NCBI GenBank assembly: GCA_032717465.1
Contig: CM064669.1
Location: forward strand, 47,955,343-48,019,342
Direction: 5' to 3'
From: Coenobita brevimanus
Lineage: Eukaryota > Arthropoda > Malacostraca > Decapoda > Coenobitidae
Length of the DNA: 64,000 nt
In this document: positions 1-11,249 of the stretch, piece by piece
How positions within the stretch are numbered: position 1 is the first letter of the stretch
How the letters are laid out: each line of letters opens with the position of its first letter
The notes under the pieces: generated by a model
Told to the model about the DNA's origin: nothing
The model's database searches: none
Seen by the model: only the letters and a program-made list of their open reading frames with translations
Translations under genes and position numbers: made by a program

Positions 1-253
1 TTTGGTGAGAATGGAGAATGAGAGACTGACTAGACGAGTGTATGTACAGTAAGTGAGGTGCAGGAGGGGAGAGGGAGGGGGTAGACTGAGGATGAAGTGG
101 AGGGTTGGGGTGAAAGGATATATGAGAGAGGAGGGGGTATGAGCTGGAAAGAGGGCAGCCTGATGGCTGAGGATGGGGTGACATGTAAGAGATTCAGTTG
201 TTCCCACTCCTTCTGGGATGAAGATATCTGGATGTTGATAGATAGATGTAACC
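1..253 (+). mobile_element. RTE-like LINE, 3'-terminal fragment
   Basis: The + strand reads as a broken copy of the C-terminus of the RTE-like protein seen complete elsewhere in the window: MENERLTRRVYV is followed by a degraded RMRWRDGVERYMRE-like segment and the final TPSGMKI. It ends in a short GATA-type tail near 236-250. Frameshifts and stops break it, so it is a dead relic cut by the window edge. Confidence 0.7.
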
Positions 254-1452
254 TGGTGACATGTTATTTTGGTGGAGTCAGGATTCTGGGAGCTTGAGTG
301 GTGAGTGAATGAGTGTGTGGCCCATTTCGCAAAGCATGCTATTAATCAGTTCTCCTTCTGTCATGCCTTTTCTCTTTCTTTGATTTCTAAATCCTGCCTC
401 ACCCTATTCTTAGGTGGAAATATAAGAGATTGAGATGATAAATGGGTATAACACCAGTTTTCCGACACCCTTGGTTCCAGAGTCTTGCCAGATGAACAGT
501 TTTGCTAGACAAACCGAGGCCACAAATGTCACATTTGATAAATTCAGCAGGGACCAACAGAGGTCATGTATAATTATTCAACAATACACCTCTGCCCCAC
601 TATCCTTCAGCGTAATTACACTCGTGTTCTAACTTAAGTTCTTTATGGAACAACTGAGCCTGGTTCGTTATCAAGCTACCTAACAAGTCCACTTCATCCG
701 ACACTATTGAAACCATTATTTTCATCATCACTCAATCATGCTTAGTACTCTTATCAGCTTTCATAGTTTTTCTAATGTTCATATGCTTTCTTGAATTACT
801 GCCTGCATAAAGTTTCAGTGGCCCATTGAATTAAGCAAACTTTGGCTGTCCAGACGTTGATACTCCTCACCCTGCCCTAGGGTGGGAAAGGAGGTCCGGA
901 TGATGATGATGTTGATTAATACACCATTGTGACCTGGTGGGTGAGTGAAAATATACATCAAAGTACAAGTGGCCAGTGTGGTAGGTCACTGGGTAACTCT
1001 GTAACAGTTACTGTGATACCGAAGTGCCTTGTGGTGACTGGCTTCCATATGCACACAACCCTAAAATGTAATAACTCTTTATACACTGCATACTCACTTA
1101 CAAAGTGCCAGAGTAGATACCAGTGATGAAAATAACCTTTTGAACTGACTGTGTTAGTAATTAAGAATCAACTGAAGTGGCAATATGTATAGTATTTAGA
1201 GTAAATTTGACTAAAACAGCGAGAAATTTGATAAGTGTCGTATTTGCAATAACAGAAATTCGTGGTAAGGAAAACCGGTAGTTAATCTTTAATTTCATAT
1301 TCACAGACGAAATACATTGGCTATTTGGCTCACAAAGTTAGTCAGGAGAAATATGGGTGAAAAGGGTCTTCAGGTCCACAATCAAGAGCAGCAGAATTGG
1401 TGTAAACACTGCTGGTTCAGTCCCTCCAGTCTTTCATGGGTCATTAGTTAGG
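254..1452. other. Non-coding stretch with LINE 3' UTR scraps
   Basis: No exon can be supported. Bases 262-330 and 820-918 resemble the 3' UTR of the third LINE (20400-20603). The second piece ends in the shared 'ccctgccctagggtgggaaaggaggtc' stretch and a (GATGAT) tail. The remainder is AT-rich unique-looking sequence. Confidence 0.5.
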
Positions 1453-1464
1453 TCTATCTATCTA

Positions 1465-1497
<33 letters not shown>

Positions 1498-1781
1498 TGC
1501 CAGATTCCTCAATCCCATATGGGGTGGCCACAAACAAATCGCCTCCATGTCACCCTGTCCCCCGCCATTTCACTGCCCTGCTCCCAACTCACACCCCTCT
1601 CTCTCATATACCTCTCCACCCCATCCCTCCATCTCATCCTCAGCCCCCCCCTCCCTCTCCCCCCCTTCACCTCACTCACATACACTCTCCTCGTCAGTCT
1701 CTCATCCTCCATCCTCTCCACATGGCCAAACCACTTCAGTGTGTTCCTCCTAACGCTTCCTGTCACATCCACATCACAACG

Positions 1782-2570
1782 CTACTTTATATCCTCATTT
1801 GTCAGCCTGTCTGTCCATGTAACTCCAGAGGCTCCTCTTAAATAACTCATTTCCACTGCTCTCACTCTTGACTTGTGTCCTTCCAACATTGTCCAAGCTT
1901 CACTTCCATACGTTAGAGTTGGTATCACAATACTGTCATGTAGTAACTTTTTCACTTTCATGCTCACTTCCCTGTTACTTATCTTTGCTTTCAAGGAACC
2001 AGCAACCTTTCTTCCTTGTTGTACCCTTTCAAGCACTTCACCCTCCAAACTTCTATCCTTACTCATCACACTACCCAAGTACTTAAACGTACTCACATTT
2101 TCCAATTCCTCACCATCCAGCCTCACTGTACATTCACTGACTTCACCTCTCTCAAAAACCATAACTTTACTCTTCCCTACATTCACCTTTAAATTCCGTT
2201 TCTTACACACTCTCCCAAACTCATCCACCAAGCCTTGCAGCTCCCCTTCGTCTTCACTCAACAACACAGTTTCATCTGCAAACAACAGTACAGGGAGTTT
2301 CCAAACACTACCCTCTCTCATTAGGGCCACTCCAACATCCACTACCCTACCTTGTACCTCTTTTATTACCCCATCCATGTACAGATTGAACAACCATGGA
2401 GACATGACACATCCCTGTTTCAACCCAACCTTCAAAGAGAATAATTCACTCAGTTCACCATCCACACGCACTGCAGCCTTAGCACCATCGTACATACTCT
2501 TCACAGCATTCAACAACTTCCCATCTACTCCATATATTCTTAATACTTTCCACAATCCTTGTCTATCCAC
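1782..2570 (-). pseudogene. Reverse transcriptase C-terminal half of LINE copy A
   Basis: 262 readable residues covering the palm and thumb: RQGLWKVLRIYGVDGK at the start, GLKQGCVMSPWLFNLYMDG (RT motif 4), LLFADETVLLSED (motif 5, FADE in place of FADD), VNVGKSK and FKYLGSVMSKD (motif 6 and beyond). A separate frame carries the RWFGHVERMEDERLTRRVYV C-terminal domain at 1509-1772. Copy C has the same FADE change while copies B and D keep FADD. The gene is broken upstream by copy B and downstream by a frameshift near 1780. Confidence 0.78.
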
Positions 2571-2717
2571 CCTATCATATCTATCTATCTATCTATCTAT
2601 AGCCCGATGCCCTAATCCCGCAAAGGGTGGCCGCAGACAAAACGCCTCCAAGTCGCTCTGTCACCCACCATTTGACTACCCTCCCCCTCAACTCACCCCC
2701 CCTCCCTCATATACCTC

Positions 2718-3752
2718 TCAACTCCATCCCTTCACCTCATCCTCGGTCTGCCCCCTCCCTCTCCCTCCCTCCACCTCACCTACATACACCCTTTTAGTCA
2801 GTCTTTCATTCTCCATTTTCTCCACATGTCCAAACCACCTCAGTGTATTTCTCCTAATCTTCACAACCACATCCACATCCACCCCACAACGTTCCTTCAC
2901 TTCTTCATTCATCAACCTGTCCCTCCATGTCACTCCACATGCTCCTCTCAGGTAACTCATTTCCACTGCTCTCACTCTTGACTTGTTCCCCTCTTGCAAG
3001 GTCCACGCCTCGCTTCCATACGTCAGGGTAGGGATCACAATACTATCATGCAGTGACTTCTTAACTTCCATACTCACTTCCCTATTTCTCATCGCTGCTT
3101 TCAGTGAACCAACAATCTTCCTTCCCTGCTGTATCCTTTCACGCATTTCATCTCCCAAAGTTTCATCCTTATTCATCACACTACCCAAGTACTTGAATGC
3201 ACTCACACTCTCCATATCCTCACCATCCAACCTCACTGTACATTCTGTGACTTCTATCCTCTCAGACACCATAACTTTACTTTTCTTTACATTAACTTTC
3301 AGCGTCCTCCTCCTACACACTGTTCCAAATTCATTCACCAAACCTTGCAACTCCCATTCATCTTCACTCAACAATACTGTATCATCAGCAAACAGCACCA
3401 GCGGAATCTTCCAAGTCTCACCCTCATTCATTAGAGCCACCCCCACATCCACTGCCCTACCCTGCATCTCCTTTACAACCCCATCCATGTATGTATTAAG
3501 CAGCCATGGAGACATCACACAACCCTGTTTCAGTCCCACATTGAGATAAAAAAACTCACTCAGCTCACCATCCACTCGCACCGTAGCCCTAGCTCCTTCA
3601 TACATACTCTTCACAGCTTTCATCAATTTCCCATCCACTCCATTTATTCTTAATACCTTCCACATACCTTGCCTGTCTATTCTGTCATAAGCTTTCTCCA
3701 AGTCCATGAAGGCAGCATGCACTTTCTTTCCCTTCTCTAGATACTTTTCCAC
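2718..3752 (-). pseudogene. Reverse transcriptase of LINE copy B
   Basis: 344 residues with a long undisturbed frame. They include AAFMDLEKAYDRIDRQGMW (RT motif A, catalytic D), GLKQGCVMSPWLLNTYMDG, LVLFADDTVLLSEDE (intact FADD), FKYLGSVMNKDE, PTLTYGSEAWTLQ and RWFGHVEKMENERLTKRVYV. The frame then shifts near 2720 and the last ~60 residues continue in another frame to the tail. The RT core has catalytic residues, but the copy lacks an endonuclease and is split by another LINE. Confidence 0.78.
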
Positions 3753-3888
3753 TAAACATCTTAGAACAAATATCTGATCTACACATCCTTTTCCCTTCCT
3801 AAATCACCCTTGTTCTTCTCCATCTAGCTCCTCTGTCATATGCCTAACCCTATCAATGAGTATTCTGCCATATATTGTACCAGTCACA

Positions 3889-4257
3889 CTAAGAAGACAA
3901 ATACCTACCTCTATGGTTACCACATACTTCTCTCTCCCCGTTTCCTTTATATAAAGGAACAGTTATACCTGATTTCCAGTCCTCTGGAACCCTTCCCTCT
4001 TCCCAAGCCAATCTACACAACTTCCATATCCACTCCTCAACAATCTCACCCCCATACCTCAGCATTTCACCACAGACTTCATCAATTCCTGGGGCCTTTC
4101 CCAACTTGATCTTCGTCATTGCTTCCATTACTTCCGTCCTGCTGATCTCTTCCTCCCTCCTCTCATCTCTTCTTCTTCTTCCAGCCCTTCCCCAACCACT
4201 TATACTCGCACTGCTGTCACTCTCTACATTCAACAAATCCTCAAAGTGCTCCTCCAA
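3889..4257 (-). pseudogene. RT N-terminal segment of LINE copy B
   Basis: About 120 residues: EEHFEDLLNVESDSSASISGW, then KIKLGKAPGIDEVCGEMLRYGG (RT motif 1), EDWKSGITVPLYKG and CGNHRG (motif 2). This is the continuation of copy B immediately after the inner LINE insertion. A frameshift separates it from the RT core that follows. Confidence 0.72.
4246..4255. repeat. Target-site duplication, left copy
   Basis: gtgctcctcc, identical to 5660-5669. The pair brackets the second-lineage LINE inserted in copy B. Confidence 0.75.
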
Positions 4258-5659
4258 TCAATCATTTCCTGTGGCACCCTCGGGGATGCATAGGGCCTCG
4301 ATGAACTCACACCACCACATTCTATCTTGTGCTAACTCCTCAAGATCTCCCCAACACTCATCTCCAGCTTCCCGTCTCATTGTCCTCACCCACGTCTCTT
4401 TTGGCCTTCCTCTACCTCTCCTACCAAGTGCCACCCACCCTGGTGTACCTCGTACTATTCCCTGTCTCCTATACACATGTCCTAGCCACTTCCATCGTGA
4501 GAATCTAACATATTCATCGATCGGCTGCACTCCCGTTATTTCTCTAATTCTACTATTTGGTATCATTTCCCACCACTTAACTCCTAATACTCTTCTAAGT
4601 GCTTTATTTTCAAACACCAAGAATTTATTTTCCATAGTCACTGTGCTGTACCAAGACTCATGTCCATAAATTAAGATACTCCTAACCATTACCTTATAAA
4701 GTTTGATTTTTGTATGCACAGAAAAATTGTTATTATTCCAAATATTTTTAAGCATTCCCATTGCCTGATTAGCCTTCTTTAACCTTTCCTCGAATTCAAA
4801 GTTCAAAGAACCATCCTTGGCTAAATAAGTACCTAAATATTTAAACCTATCAACTTGCTTTACAACCATACCTCCAATTACACATTCCTGCGCATTTTCC
4901 GTATGCATATTGATTATTTCAGCTTTTCCACAATTAATAACCAAACCCACCTTGCGACCTTCACTCACCAAACAGTCCAACACTCTCTGCATCTCTTCTG
5001 GCCCATCACAAATCAAAACTATATCATCTGCATAATCTAAATCCAAAAGTTTCCTGTTCTCTCCCCAAAGTATACTTGCACCGGTTTCTGTTCCAACGCG
5101 TTTCATAATGTAATCAATGACCAATATAAATAGTAAAGGCGATAGAACACCACCTTGAATTACTCCGGACTTGACTTCAAACGAATCACTCAGACAACCA
5201 TCAACCATCACTTTACAAAATGTGTCCTCATGCATGTTCATAATGACCCTCACAAACTCCTCTGGTATTCCATAATGTCTCATGATCTTCCCCATAGTCT
5301 CTCTCGATACACTATCAAAAGCCTTTTCAAAATCAACAAAACAAAGACTTAACAGTACTCTCATTTCATTAACTTGCTGCATCAAATGCCTAACTATAAA
5401 GATCTGATCATTGTAACCACGCCCTTTTCTAAAACCAGCCTGTTCATCCCTCAGAATACCCTCAACCACCGGCTCCAACCTATTTAACAACACTCTACTG
5501 AAAACTTTCAAAGCTATCGGTGACAAAGAGATTCCCCTCCAATTACCACATTCACTCAGGTCTCCCTTCTTCGGAACTTTAACAATTACACCATTCTTCC
5601 AAACTGATGGTAGTAACCCCGTCACCCATATCTTATTGAATAGCTTGGTCAAGATCTGT
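4256..5659 (-). mobile_element. Second LINE lineage, 5'-truncated insertion in copy B
   Basis: A 1404-bp insert encoding the RT and C-terminal domain of a non-LTR element clearly unlike copies A-E. It is flanked by a direct repeat of gtgctcctcc (4246-4255 and 5660-5669), which is the target-site duplication. The 3' end on the minus strand is gaaatgattgatt, a short ATTG-type tail just after the stop codon. The element therefore retroposed into copy B after copy B was already resident in copy A. The copy is truncated at its 5' end, starting within the RT. Confidence 0.85.
4258..5652 (-). pseudogene. Uninterrupted RT frame of the second LINE lineage
   Basis: 464 codons without a stop. Visible RT motifs: GLLPSVWKNGVIVKVPKKGD, CGNWRGISL, DEQAGFRKGRGYNDQIF, LCFVDFEKAFDSVSRETMGK (motif A), GVIQGGVLSPLLFILVIDY, LDYADDIVLI (catalytic YADD), VINCGKAEI and RFKYLGTYLAKDG. 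A C-terminal domain follows: WKWLGHVYRRQG, GRRGRGRPKETWVRTM and ALCIPEGATG. The frame is open to its natural stop, so the insertion is young relative to the decayed hosts around it. It lacks an endonuclease because of 5' truncation, so it is not autonomous. The clade cannot be named safely from memory. Confidence 0.8.
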
Positions 5660-5669
5660 GTGCTCCTCC
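5660..5669. repeat. Target-site duplication, right copy
   Basis: gtgctcctcc, the partner of 4246-4255. Upstream of it on the minus strand the copy B frame reads RRWEEH. After the left copy it resumes EEHFEDL. Confidence 0.75.
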
Positions 5670-6169
5670 CATCTCCTCAATATCTCTCTCTTCTCCACCA
5701 ATAATCTATTATTCCTATCTTTCACTCCCCCACTATTTCCCCTTTCACACTGCCTTACTTTCTTTACCTCCTTCCAAAACAGTTTCTTACTCTCCTTCCA
5801 TTTCACACTCAGATTCCTCCCAAACTCCAAATCCATGAAAGCCACTTACAACTTCTTTCCCTTCTCTAGAAACTTTTCCATTAAAGATCTAAGAATGAAT
5901 ATCTGATCTGCACAACCTCTTCCCTTCCTAAAGCTTCCCTGTTCTTTTCCAGTTAATTCCTCTGCTCTTTCCCTAACTCTGTCAATAAGTATTCTACCAT
6001 GCACTTTTCCTATTACACTAAGAAGTCAAATGCCCCTATGATTACCACACACTTCTTTTTCCCCTTTCCCTTTGTACAAGGGAATAATTATACCTGACTT
6101 CCAATCCTCCAGGGCTTTACCTTCCTCCCAGGCCAAACTGCACATCTTCCACATCCATTCTACTACTAT

Positions 6170-6896
6170 CTATCCCCCATGCTTCAGCATTACACCACAC
6201 ACTCCATCAATTCCTGGGGTTTTCCCCAATTTGACTTTTTTCATTGCATCCACAACTTCTATCCTACTGATTTCTTCCTGTCTTCTTACCTCCCTCCTTC
6301 TCCCAGCCATTCCCCAGCCACTTATACTCACATTACTTCCATCCTCTATGTTCAACAATTCTTTAAAATGTTCTTTCCATCTGCTCACTTTTTCTCCCTT
6401 TTCCACCAGTAATCTACCATTTTTATCTTTCACTCCCCTGCTAACTTCACTGCCACCCTGTCTGACTCTCTTCACCTCTTTCCAGAACATTTTCTTACAG
6501 TCCCTCCACTTTACACTCCAATTCCTTCCAAATTCCTCATCCACTCTCTTCTTACTCTCTGTTACTAATCTTTTCACCTCTCTCTTCCTTTCTACATATA
6601 ACTATCTTCCGTCTCTCAACTTCTTCCATGCCGCTATTTCTCATCCATTCATTGTATGCTTTCTTCTTTTGTGCCACAGCCTGTCTCATGTATTCATTCC
6701 ACCAACCTGTTCCTTGCACCCTTCTCCATCTTCTCTTCACCCCACACACCACATCACATGCTGCACATATTTCTTCTGTGAGTATCCTGCACACACCTTC
6801 CATGTCCCCCATCTGCTCCAATTCATATTTACACAGTCGTTCCTCCACTTCTCTCTTATATTCTGCCTTTTTCTCATCCTCTTGTAACCTTTCCAC
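6170..6896 (-). pseudogene. Linker and RT N-terminus of LINE copy A
   Basis: Two overlapping frames (6552-6896 and 6170-6577) together give the basic linker between endonuclease and RT: VEERLCKYELEQMGD, VCGVKRRWRRVQGTGWWNEY, FGRNWSVKWRDCKKMFWKEV, then KVKLGKTPGIDGVCGVMLK (RT motif 1). Frameshifts separate the pieces. Confidence 0.72.
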
Positions 6897-6944
6897 TCTC
6901 CTTACATCTACTCCTTCTTCCCATCCTTCCCTTCTTCTATTTCT

Positions 6945-7352
6945 TCATCTTACTTGGAACTTGATTCTGGCCACCACCAAGTAGTGGTCGGAAAGTCCAC
7001 TCCCCCAACCTCTATAAGCTCTTGCATCCATTACACATCTTCGCATCCTTTCATCCACACACACATAATAGATCATTGCCTTCCTTTCATTCATTTCACC
7101 ACCCACCCTTCTCATCACTCGCCATGTATACCTGTGGATCATTTTGTGCCTGAGGAGTGTATTGGCTGTCACCAACCCCCTCCTGGCACAAATGTCCACT
7201 AACGCACTGCCATTCTCATCTGTCTCAGCAGACACACCCCACTCACCAACTACTCCATCCACCTTCACATTCCCTACTTTGCCATTCATATCACCGATCA
7301 AAAACACTCTCTTCTTCCTTCTTTTCCTCATTTTCCATGTAGACTTCCACAT
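6945..7352 (-). pseudogene. Endonuclease C-terminal part of LINE copy A
   Basis: About 135 residues with FLIGDMNGKVGNVKVDG (the D-x-N of AP-endonuclease-like folds), SALVDICARRGLVTANTLL, HKMIHRYTW, MIYYVCVDERMRR and GWGSGLSDHYLVVARI (the SDH catalytic motif). The N-terminal part with ATWNVRGAND lies in a shifted frame at 7653-7730. Confidence 0.75.
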
Positions 7353-7912
7353 TTGTCCAGAACTCTTCGCTCACTCTGCTTGCATGATCTTGCGTTGGCG
7401 CATACACAAACACAATTGCCCACATTTGTATTCCAACTTTCAATCTTACCCACACAATCCTTGAGCCAACTGATCCATACTCTCTTATGTTCTTCTTCCA
7501 TCTTTACTCACAATAATACACACGCCTTCTTTTGCCCTCTCATTCGCACCTACTCCTGCATATACTGTATACCCCATCCATACTCCCATTCTCTCACTCT
7601 CTCACCTCTCCATTTAGTTTCAGTTACTTCACATACATCCACTTTCACACCCTCAAGCACCTGGACAATCTCTCTCTTTCACCTCATCATTCGCACCCCT
7701 TACATTCCATGTTGCGATCTGTACCATGTCCTTTGTCTGGTCCTTGGTCGTCATCTTTTGGTCAGTCCTTGTCCGAGGCTTCTTGTTCGTCCTTTTAGTT
7801 TGTTGTTTTCTGGGGAGGGGCATTAACCCTCCGCCAACCCTTTTAGTCGCCTCGTATGACAAGCAGGGATATTGGGGAGTATTCTTGATAAAAAAAACTA
7901 CCCCTAGGGGAT

Positions 7913-8737
7913 AGGACAAAAATGAGAGTGTAAACTTGTAGGCCCTGAACATTTGGTTATTGAAGGGGTTTTGCCATTGCAAACCACAATTAAGGAAGTT
8001 TGACTATTGAACTAAACTGGTGTTTATGCTTGACACCACCACTTACACTTGCATCATTCTTAGAGGCTCTAGCTAGGGTTATACATAAGTAAAACGAGAT
8101 AAACATAAGACAAAATACAGGGATCACTGCCAAGACAGGCACTGTAAGCAATCCAAGTGATCACTCACTGCACTCAACACCATCTGTGGCCGCCCAGTAA
8201 ACTAGTCTGGCAGGTACGGGAATTTAAGTGCCCTCTCACTATTTTGTCCAAGCTAAAAGGTGCCGGACCATTTGATGCCGGAAAATTGGTGTTATACCTG
8301 TACTTGCTGCAACTAGCCAATTTTATTCATTATAAGGGAGTTCTCTTGTGAATAGGGTAATGAATGCTATACATTCTATGACTCCTCTAGTTTGAAAAGT
8401 CTCTCCTGAGCTAAACAGAATTGTCTGGATATACGTTTGTGTGAAGCTGCAGAATGTGGTGAATGTTTTTGGCGTATCCCGTAGAGCCAGGATTCCAGGG
8501 GCTTGAATGATGAGTGAATGGAAGCGTGGCCAATTGGATTGGGCAAGTTTTGTACTGTCTGGACATTGCTTCTCCTCACCCTGCCCTTGGGTGGGAAAGG
8601 AGGTCCAGATGATGATTATGATCATGATGATGGCTGTATGTTGCTGGGAGTTACAATACTGTATCATAATGTAAACTGCAATAACAGAGATGAAGTAATA
8701 CTCGTTGTAATATACTTACATTATTTTATTGATTATG
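7913..8737. other. Spacer between head-to-head LINEs, with LINE 3' UTR
   Basis: No host exon is supported. Bases 8424-8632 match the 3' UTR of the third LINE (20400-20603) in the same orientation, with the shared 'gggtgggaaaggaggtc' core and a GAT-rich tail, so this is a 5'-truncated copy consisting of UTR only. The rest is unassigned. Confidence 0.55.
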
Positions 8738-8921
8738 ATGGGGGTGCCCGTCATCCACACACTTAGTGTAGCGTTACCCCGTTTTTAGGGTAGCTCTACC
8801 TTGAGTGACAAGCCAAGTGACTTCCTGTAAACCAGGAAATCATTTACTACGCTGGGTGGTAACCTTATAACCAACCAACACGTGTCTCCTATGTGACAGC
8901 AAGTGGGTTGGCGGAGGGTTA

Positions 8922-9311
8922 GTGCCCCTCCCTGGAAAACGACTAACTGAAACTAAGAACAAGAATCCTCGGACCAGGACTGACGAAAAGATGATGACTA
9001 AGGTCCATACAAAGGACATGATACGGATGGCGACCTGGAATGTAAGGGGTGCAAATGATGAGGTGAAAGAGAGAGAGATTGTCCAGGTGCTTGAGGGTGC
9101 AAAAGTGGATGTATGTGGATTAACTGAAACTAAATGGAGAGATGAGAATGTGAGAGAATGGGAGTATGGATGGGGGATATGTGCAGGAGTAGGTGAGAAT
9201 GAGAGGGCAAAAGAAGGAGTGTATATTGTTGTAAGTAACAGATGGAAAGAGAATATAAGAGTGTATGGATCAGTTGGCTCAAGGATTGTGTGGGTAAGAC
9301 TGAAATTTTAA
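8922..9311 (+). pseudogene. Endonuclease N-terminal part of LINE copy C
   Basis: About 130 residues with IRMATWNVRGANDEVKE (the N of the AP-endonuclease signature), VDVCGLTETKWRDENV (LTETK, the metal-binding E) and EGVYIVVSNRWKENI. It ends early at a frameshift. In a canonical element this would nick the genomic target to prime reverse transcription. Confidence 0.78.
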
Positions 9312-9430
9312 CTACAAATGTGGGCGATTGTGTGCGTGTGTGCGCCAATGAAAGATCGTGCAAGCAGAGTGAGAGAAGAGTTCTGGTCAAATGTGGAAGT
9401 GTGCATGGAAAACCTTAAAGGAATGAGAGA

Positions 9431-9829
9431 GTGTTTTTGATTGGTGTTACGAATGGTAAAGTAGGGAATGTGAAGGTGAATGGAGTAGTTGGTGAGTGGG
9501 GTGTGCCTGCTGAGATAGATGAGAATGGCAGTGCTTTAGTGGACATTTGTGCTGGGAGGGGGTTGGTGATAGCCAATACCCTCTTCAGGCACAAGATGAT
9601 CCACAGGTATACATGGCAAGTGATGACAAAGATGGGTGGTGAACTGAATGAAAGGAAGGCGGTGATTGATTATGTGTGTGTGGATGAAAGGATGCGAAGA
9701 TGTGTAATGGATGCAAGAGCATACAGAGGTTGGGGGAGTGGACTTTCTGACCACCACCAAGTGGTGGTCAGAATCAAGATCCAAGTAAAATGGAGAAATA
9801 GGAGAGGGAAGAACGGGAGGAAGGAGTAG
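9431..9829 (+). pseudogene. Endonuclease C-terminal part of LINE copy C
   Basis: About 130 residues: FLIGVTNGKVGNVKVNG (the expected D-x-N is altered to V-T-N), FRHKMIHRYTWQV, VIDYVCVDERMRRC and GWGSGLSDHHQVVVRIKI (SDH retained). Loss of the acidic residue and the upstream frameshift both predict an inactive nuclease. Confidence 0.75.
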
Positions 9830-9896
9830 ATGTAAGGAGAGTGGAAAGGTTACAAGAGGATGAGAAAAAAAAAAAAAGGCAGAATATAAGAGAGAA

Positions 9897-11249
9897 GTGG
9901 AGGAACGATTGGGTAAATATGAATTGGAGCAGATGGGGGACGTGGAAGGTGTGTGCAGGATATTCACAGAAGGAATATGTGCAGCATGTGATGTGGTGTG
10001 TGGGGTGAAGAGAAGATGGAGGGGGGTGCAAGGAACAGCATGGTGGAATGAATACGTGAGACAGGCTGTGGCACAAAAGATGAAAGCATATAATGAATGG
10101 ATGAGAAATAGGGACGTGGAAGAAGTTGAGAGACGGAAGAGAGAGTTATATGTAGAAAGGAAGAGAGAGGTGAAGAGATTAATGAGAGGGAGTAAGAAGA
10201 GAGCAGATGAGGAATTTGGAAGGAATTGGAGTGTAAAGTGGAGGGACTGTAAGAAAATGTTCTGGAAAGAGGTGAAGAGAGTCAGACAGGGTGGCAGTGA
10301 AGTTAGTAGGGGAGTGAGAGATAAAAACGGTAGATTACTAGTTGAGAAGGGAGAAAAAGTGAGCAGATGGCGAGAACACTTTAAGGAATTGTTGAACACA
10401 GAGAATGAAAGTAATGTGAGTATAAATGGCTGGGGAATGGCTGGGAAAAGGAGGGAGGTGAGAAGACAGGAAGAAATCAGTAGGATGGAAGTTGTGGAAT
10501 CATTGAAGAAAGTCAAAATGGGGAAAGCCTCAGGAATTGATGGAGTGTGTTGTGAAATGCTGAAGCTTGGGGGAGAGATAGTAGTGGAATGGATATGGAA
10601 GATGTGCAAGTTGGCCTGGGAGGAAGGTAAAGTCCTGGATGATTGGAATTCAGGTATAATTATTCCCTTGTACAAAGGGAAAGGGGAAAAAGACGTGTGT
10701 GGTAATTATAAGGGCATTTGTCTTCTTAGTGTTATAGGAAAAGTGTATGGTAGGATACTTGTTGACAGAGTTAGGGAGATAACAGAGGAATTAGTTGGAG
10801 AAGGACAGGGAGGCTTTAGGAAGGGAAGAGGTTGTGTAGATCCGATATTCATTCTTAGATCTTTAGTGGAAAAGTGTTTAGAGAAGGGAAAGAAGTTGTA
10901 TGCAGCCTTCATGGATTTAGAGAAAGCATGTGATAGGGTGGATATACAAGGATTGTGGAAAGTATTAAGAATATATGGAGTAGGTGGGAAGTTATTGAAT
11001 GCTGTGAAGAGTATGTATGATGGTTCTAAGGCTGCAGTGCATGTGGACAGTGAACTGAGTGACTTTTTCTATTTGAAGGTTGGGTTGAAACAGGGATGTG
11101 TCATGTCTCCATGGTTGTTCAGTCTGTATATGGATGGGTTTATAAAAGAGGTACAAGGTAGGGCAGTGGATGTTGGAGTGGCTCTAATGAGAGAGGGCAG
11201 TGTTTGGAAACTTCCTGTATGTTATTTGCAGACGAAACCGTGTTGTTGA
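9897..11249 (+). pseudogene. RT N-terminal and core region of LINE copy C
   Basis: A 450-codon open frame. It starts in the linker (EERLGKYELEQMGD), runs through VKMGKASGIDGVCCEMLK, GIIIPLYKGKGEKDVCGNYKG, GFRKGRGCVDPIF and YAAFMDLEKACDRVDIQGLW (motif A), and reaches GLKQGCVMSPWLFSLYMDG. It breaks one base before the active-site motif, where the shifted frame would read LFADETVLLSED. The protein continues in another frame at 11250-11930. Confidence 0.8.

Larger units (their letters stand above)
2581..5824 (-). mobile_element. RTE-like copy B nested inside copy A
   Basis: A 5'-truncated RTE-like copy. On the minus strand it begins at FGRNLSVKW (5824), continues to RRWEEH, is interrupted by another LINE (4256-5659), resumes with EEHFEDLLN at 4257, and ends in a (TAGA)n tail at 2581-2601. 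Both outer junctions lie inside copy A's RT reading frame. The target is not cleanly duplicated: roughly five bases of copy A (aaagc) seem lost, so integration made a small deletion instead of a target duplication. Excluding the inner insert, copy B is about 1.8 kb. Its RT differs from A at many positions (for example MNEGETWKIPLVLFADD), so it is a separate subfamily. Confidence 0.8.
1453..7912 (-). mobile_element. RTE-like non-LTR retrotransposon copy A (interrupted)
   Basis: A nearly full-length copy on the minus strand. The 5' end is near 7912, with the 5' UTR at 7800-7900 and an apurinic endonuclease starting ATWNVRGAND near 7720. The endonuclease C-terminal part with GWGSGLSDH is at 6945-7352. 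The reverse transcriptase N-terminal part is at 6170-6896. The RT resumes at 1782-2580 with GLKQGCVMSPW, and the 3' end is a (TATC/TGTC)n tail at 1453-1500. The copy is split: its RT stops after AFMDLE at 5825 and resumes with YDRVDRQGLW at 2580, because copy B sits between. Without the insert it is about 3.2 kb, the usual RTE-clade length. The RT active-site motif reads FADE instead of FADD. Several frameshifts make it inactive. Clade assignment rests on layout, short 3' UTR and microsatellite tail, and is an inference. Confidence 0.82.

Noticed and set aside
1357..1845. Plus-strand proline/serine/histidine-rich frames over the LINE copies (also 1873-2955, 6072-6887, 9536-10675 minus, 31215-32009)
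   Set aside because: They are antisense shadows of the reverse transcriptase and endonuclease frames, which carry the recognisable motifs.
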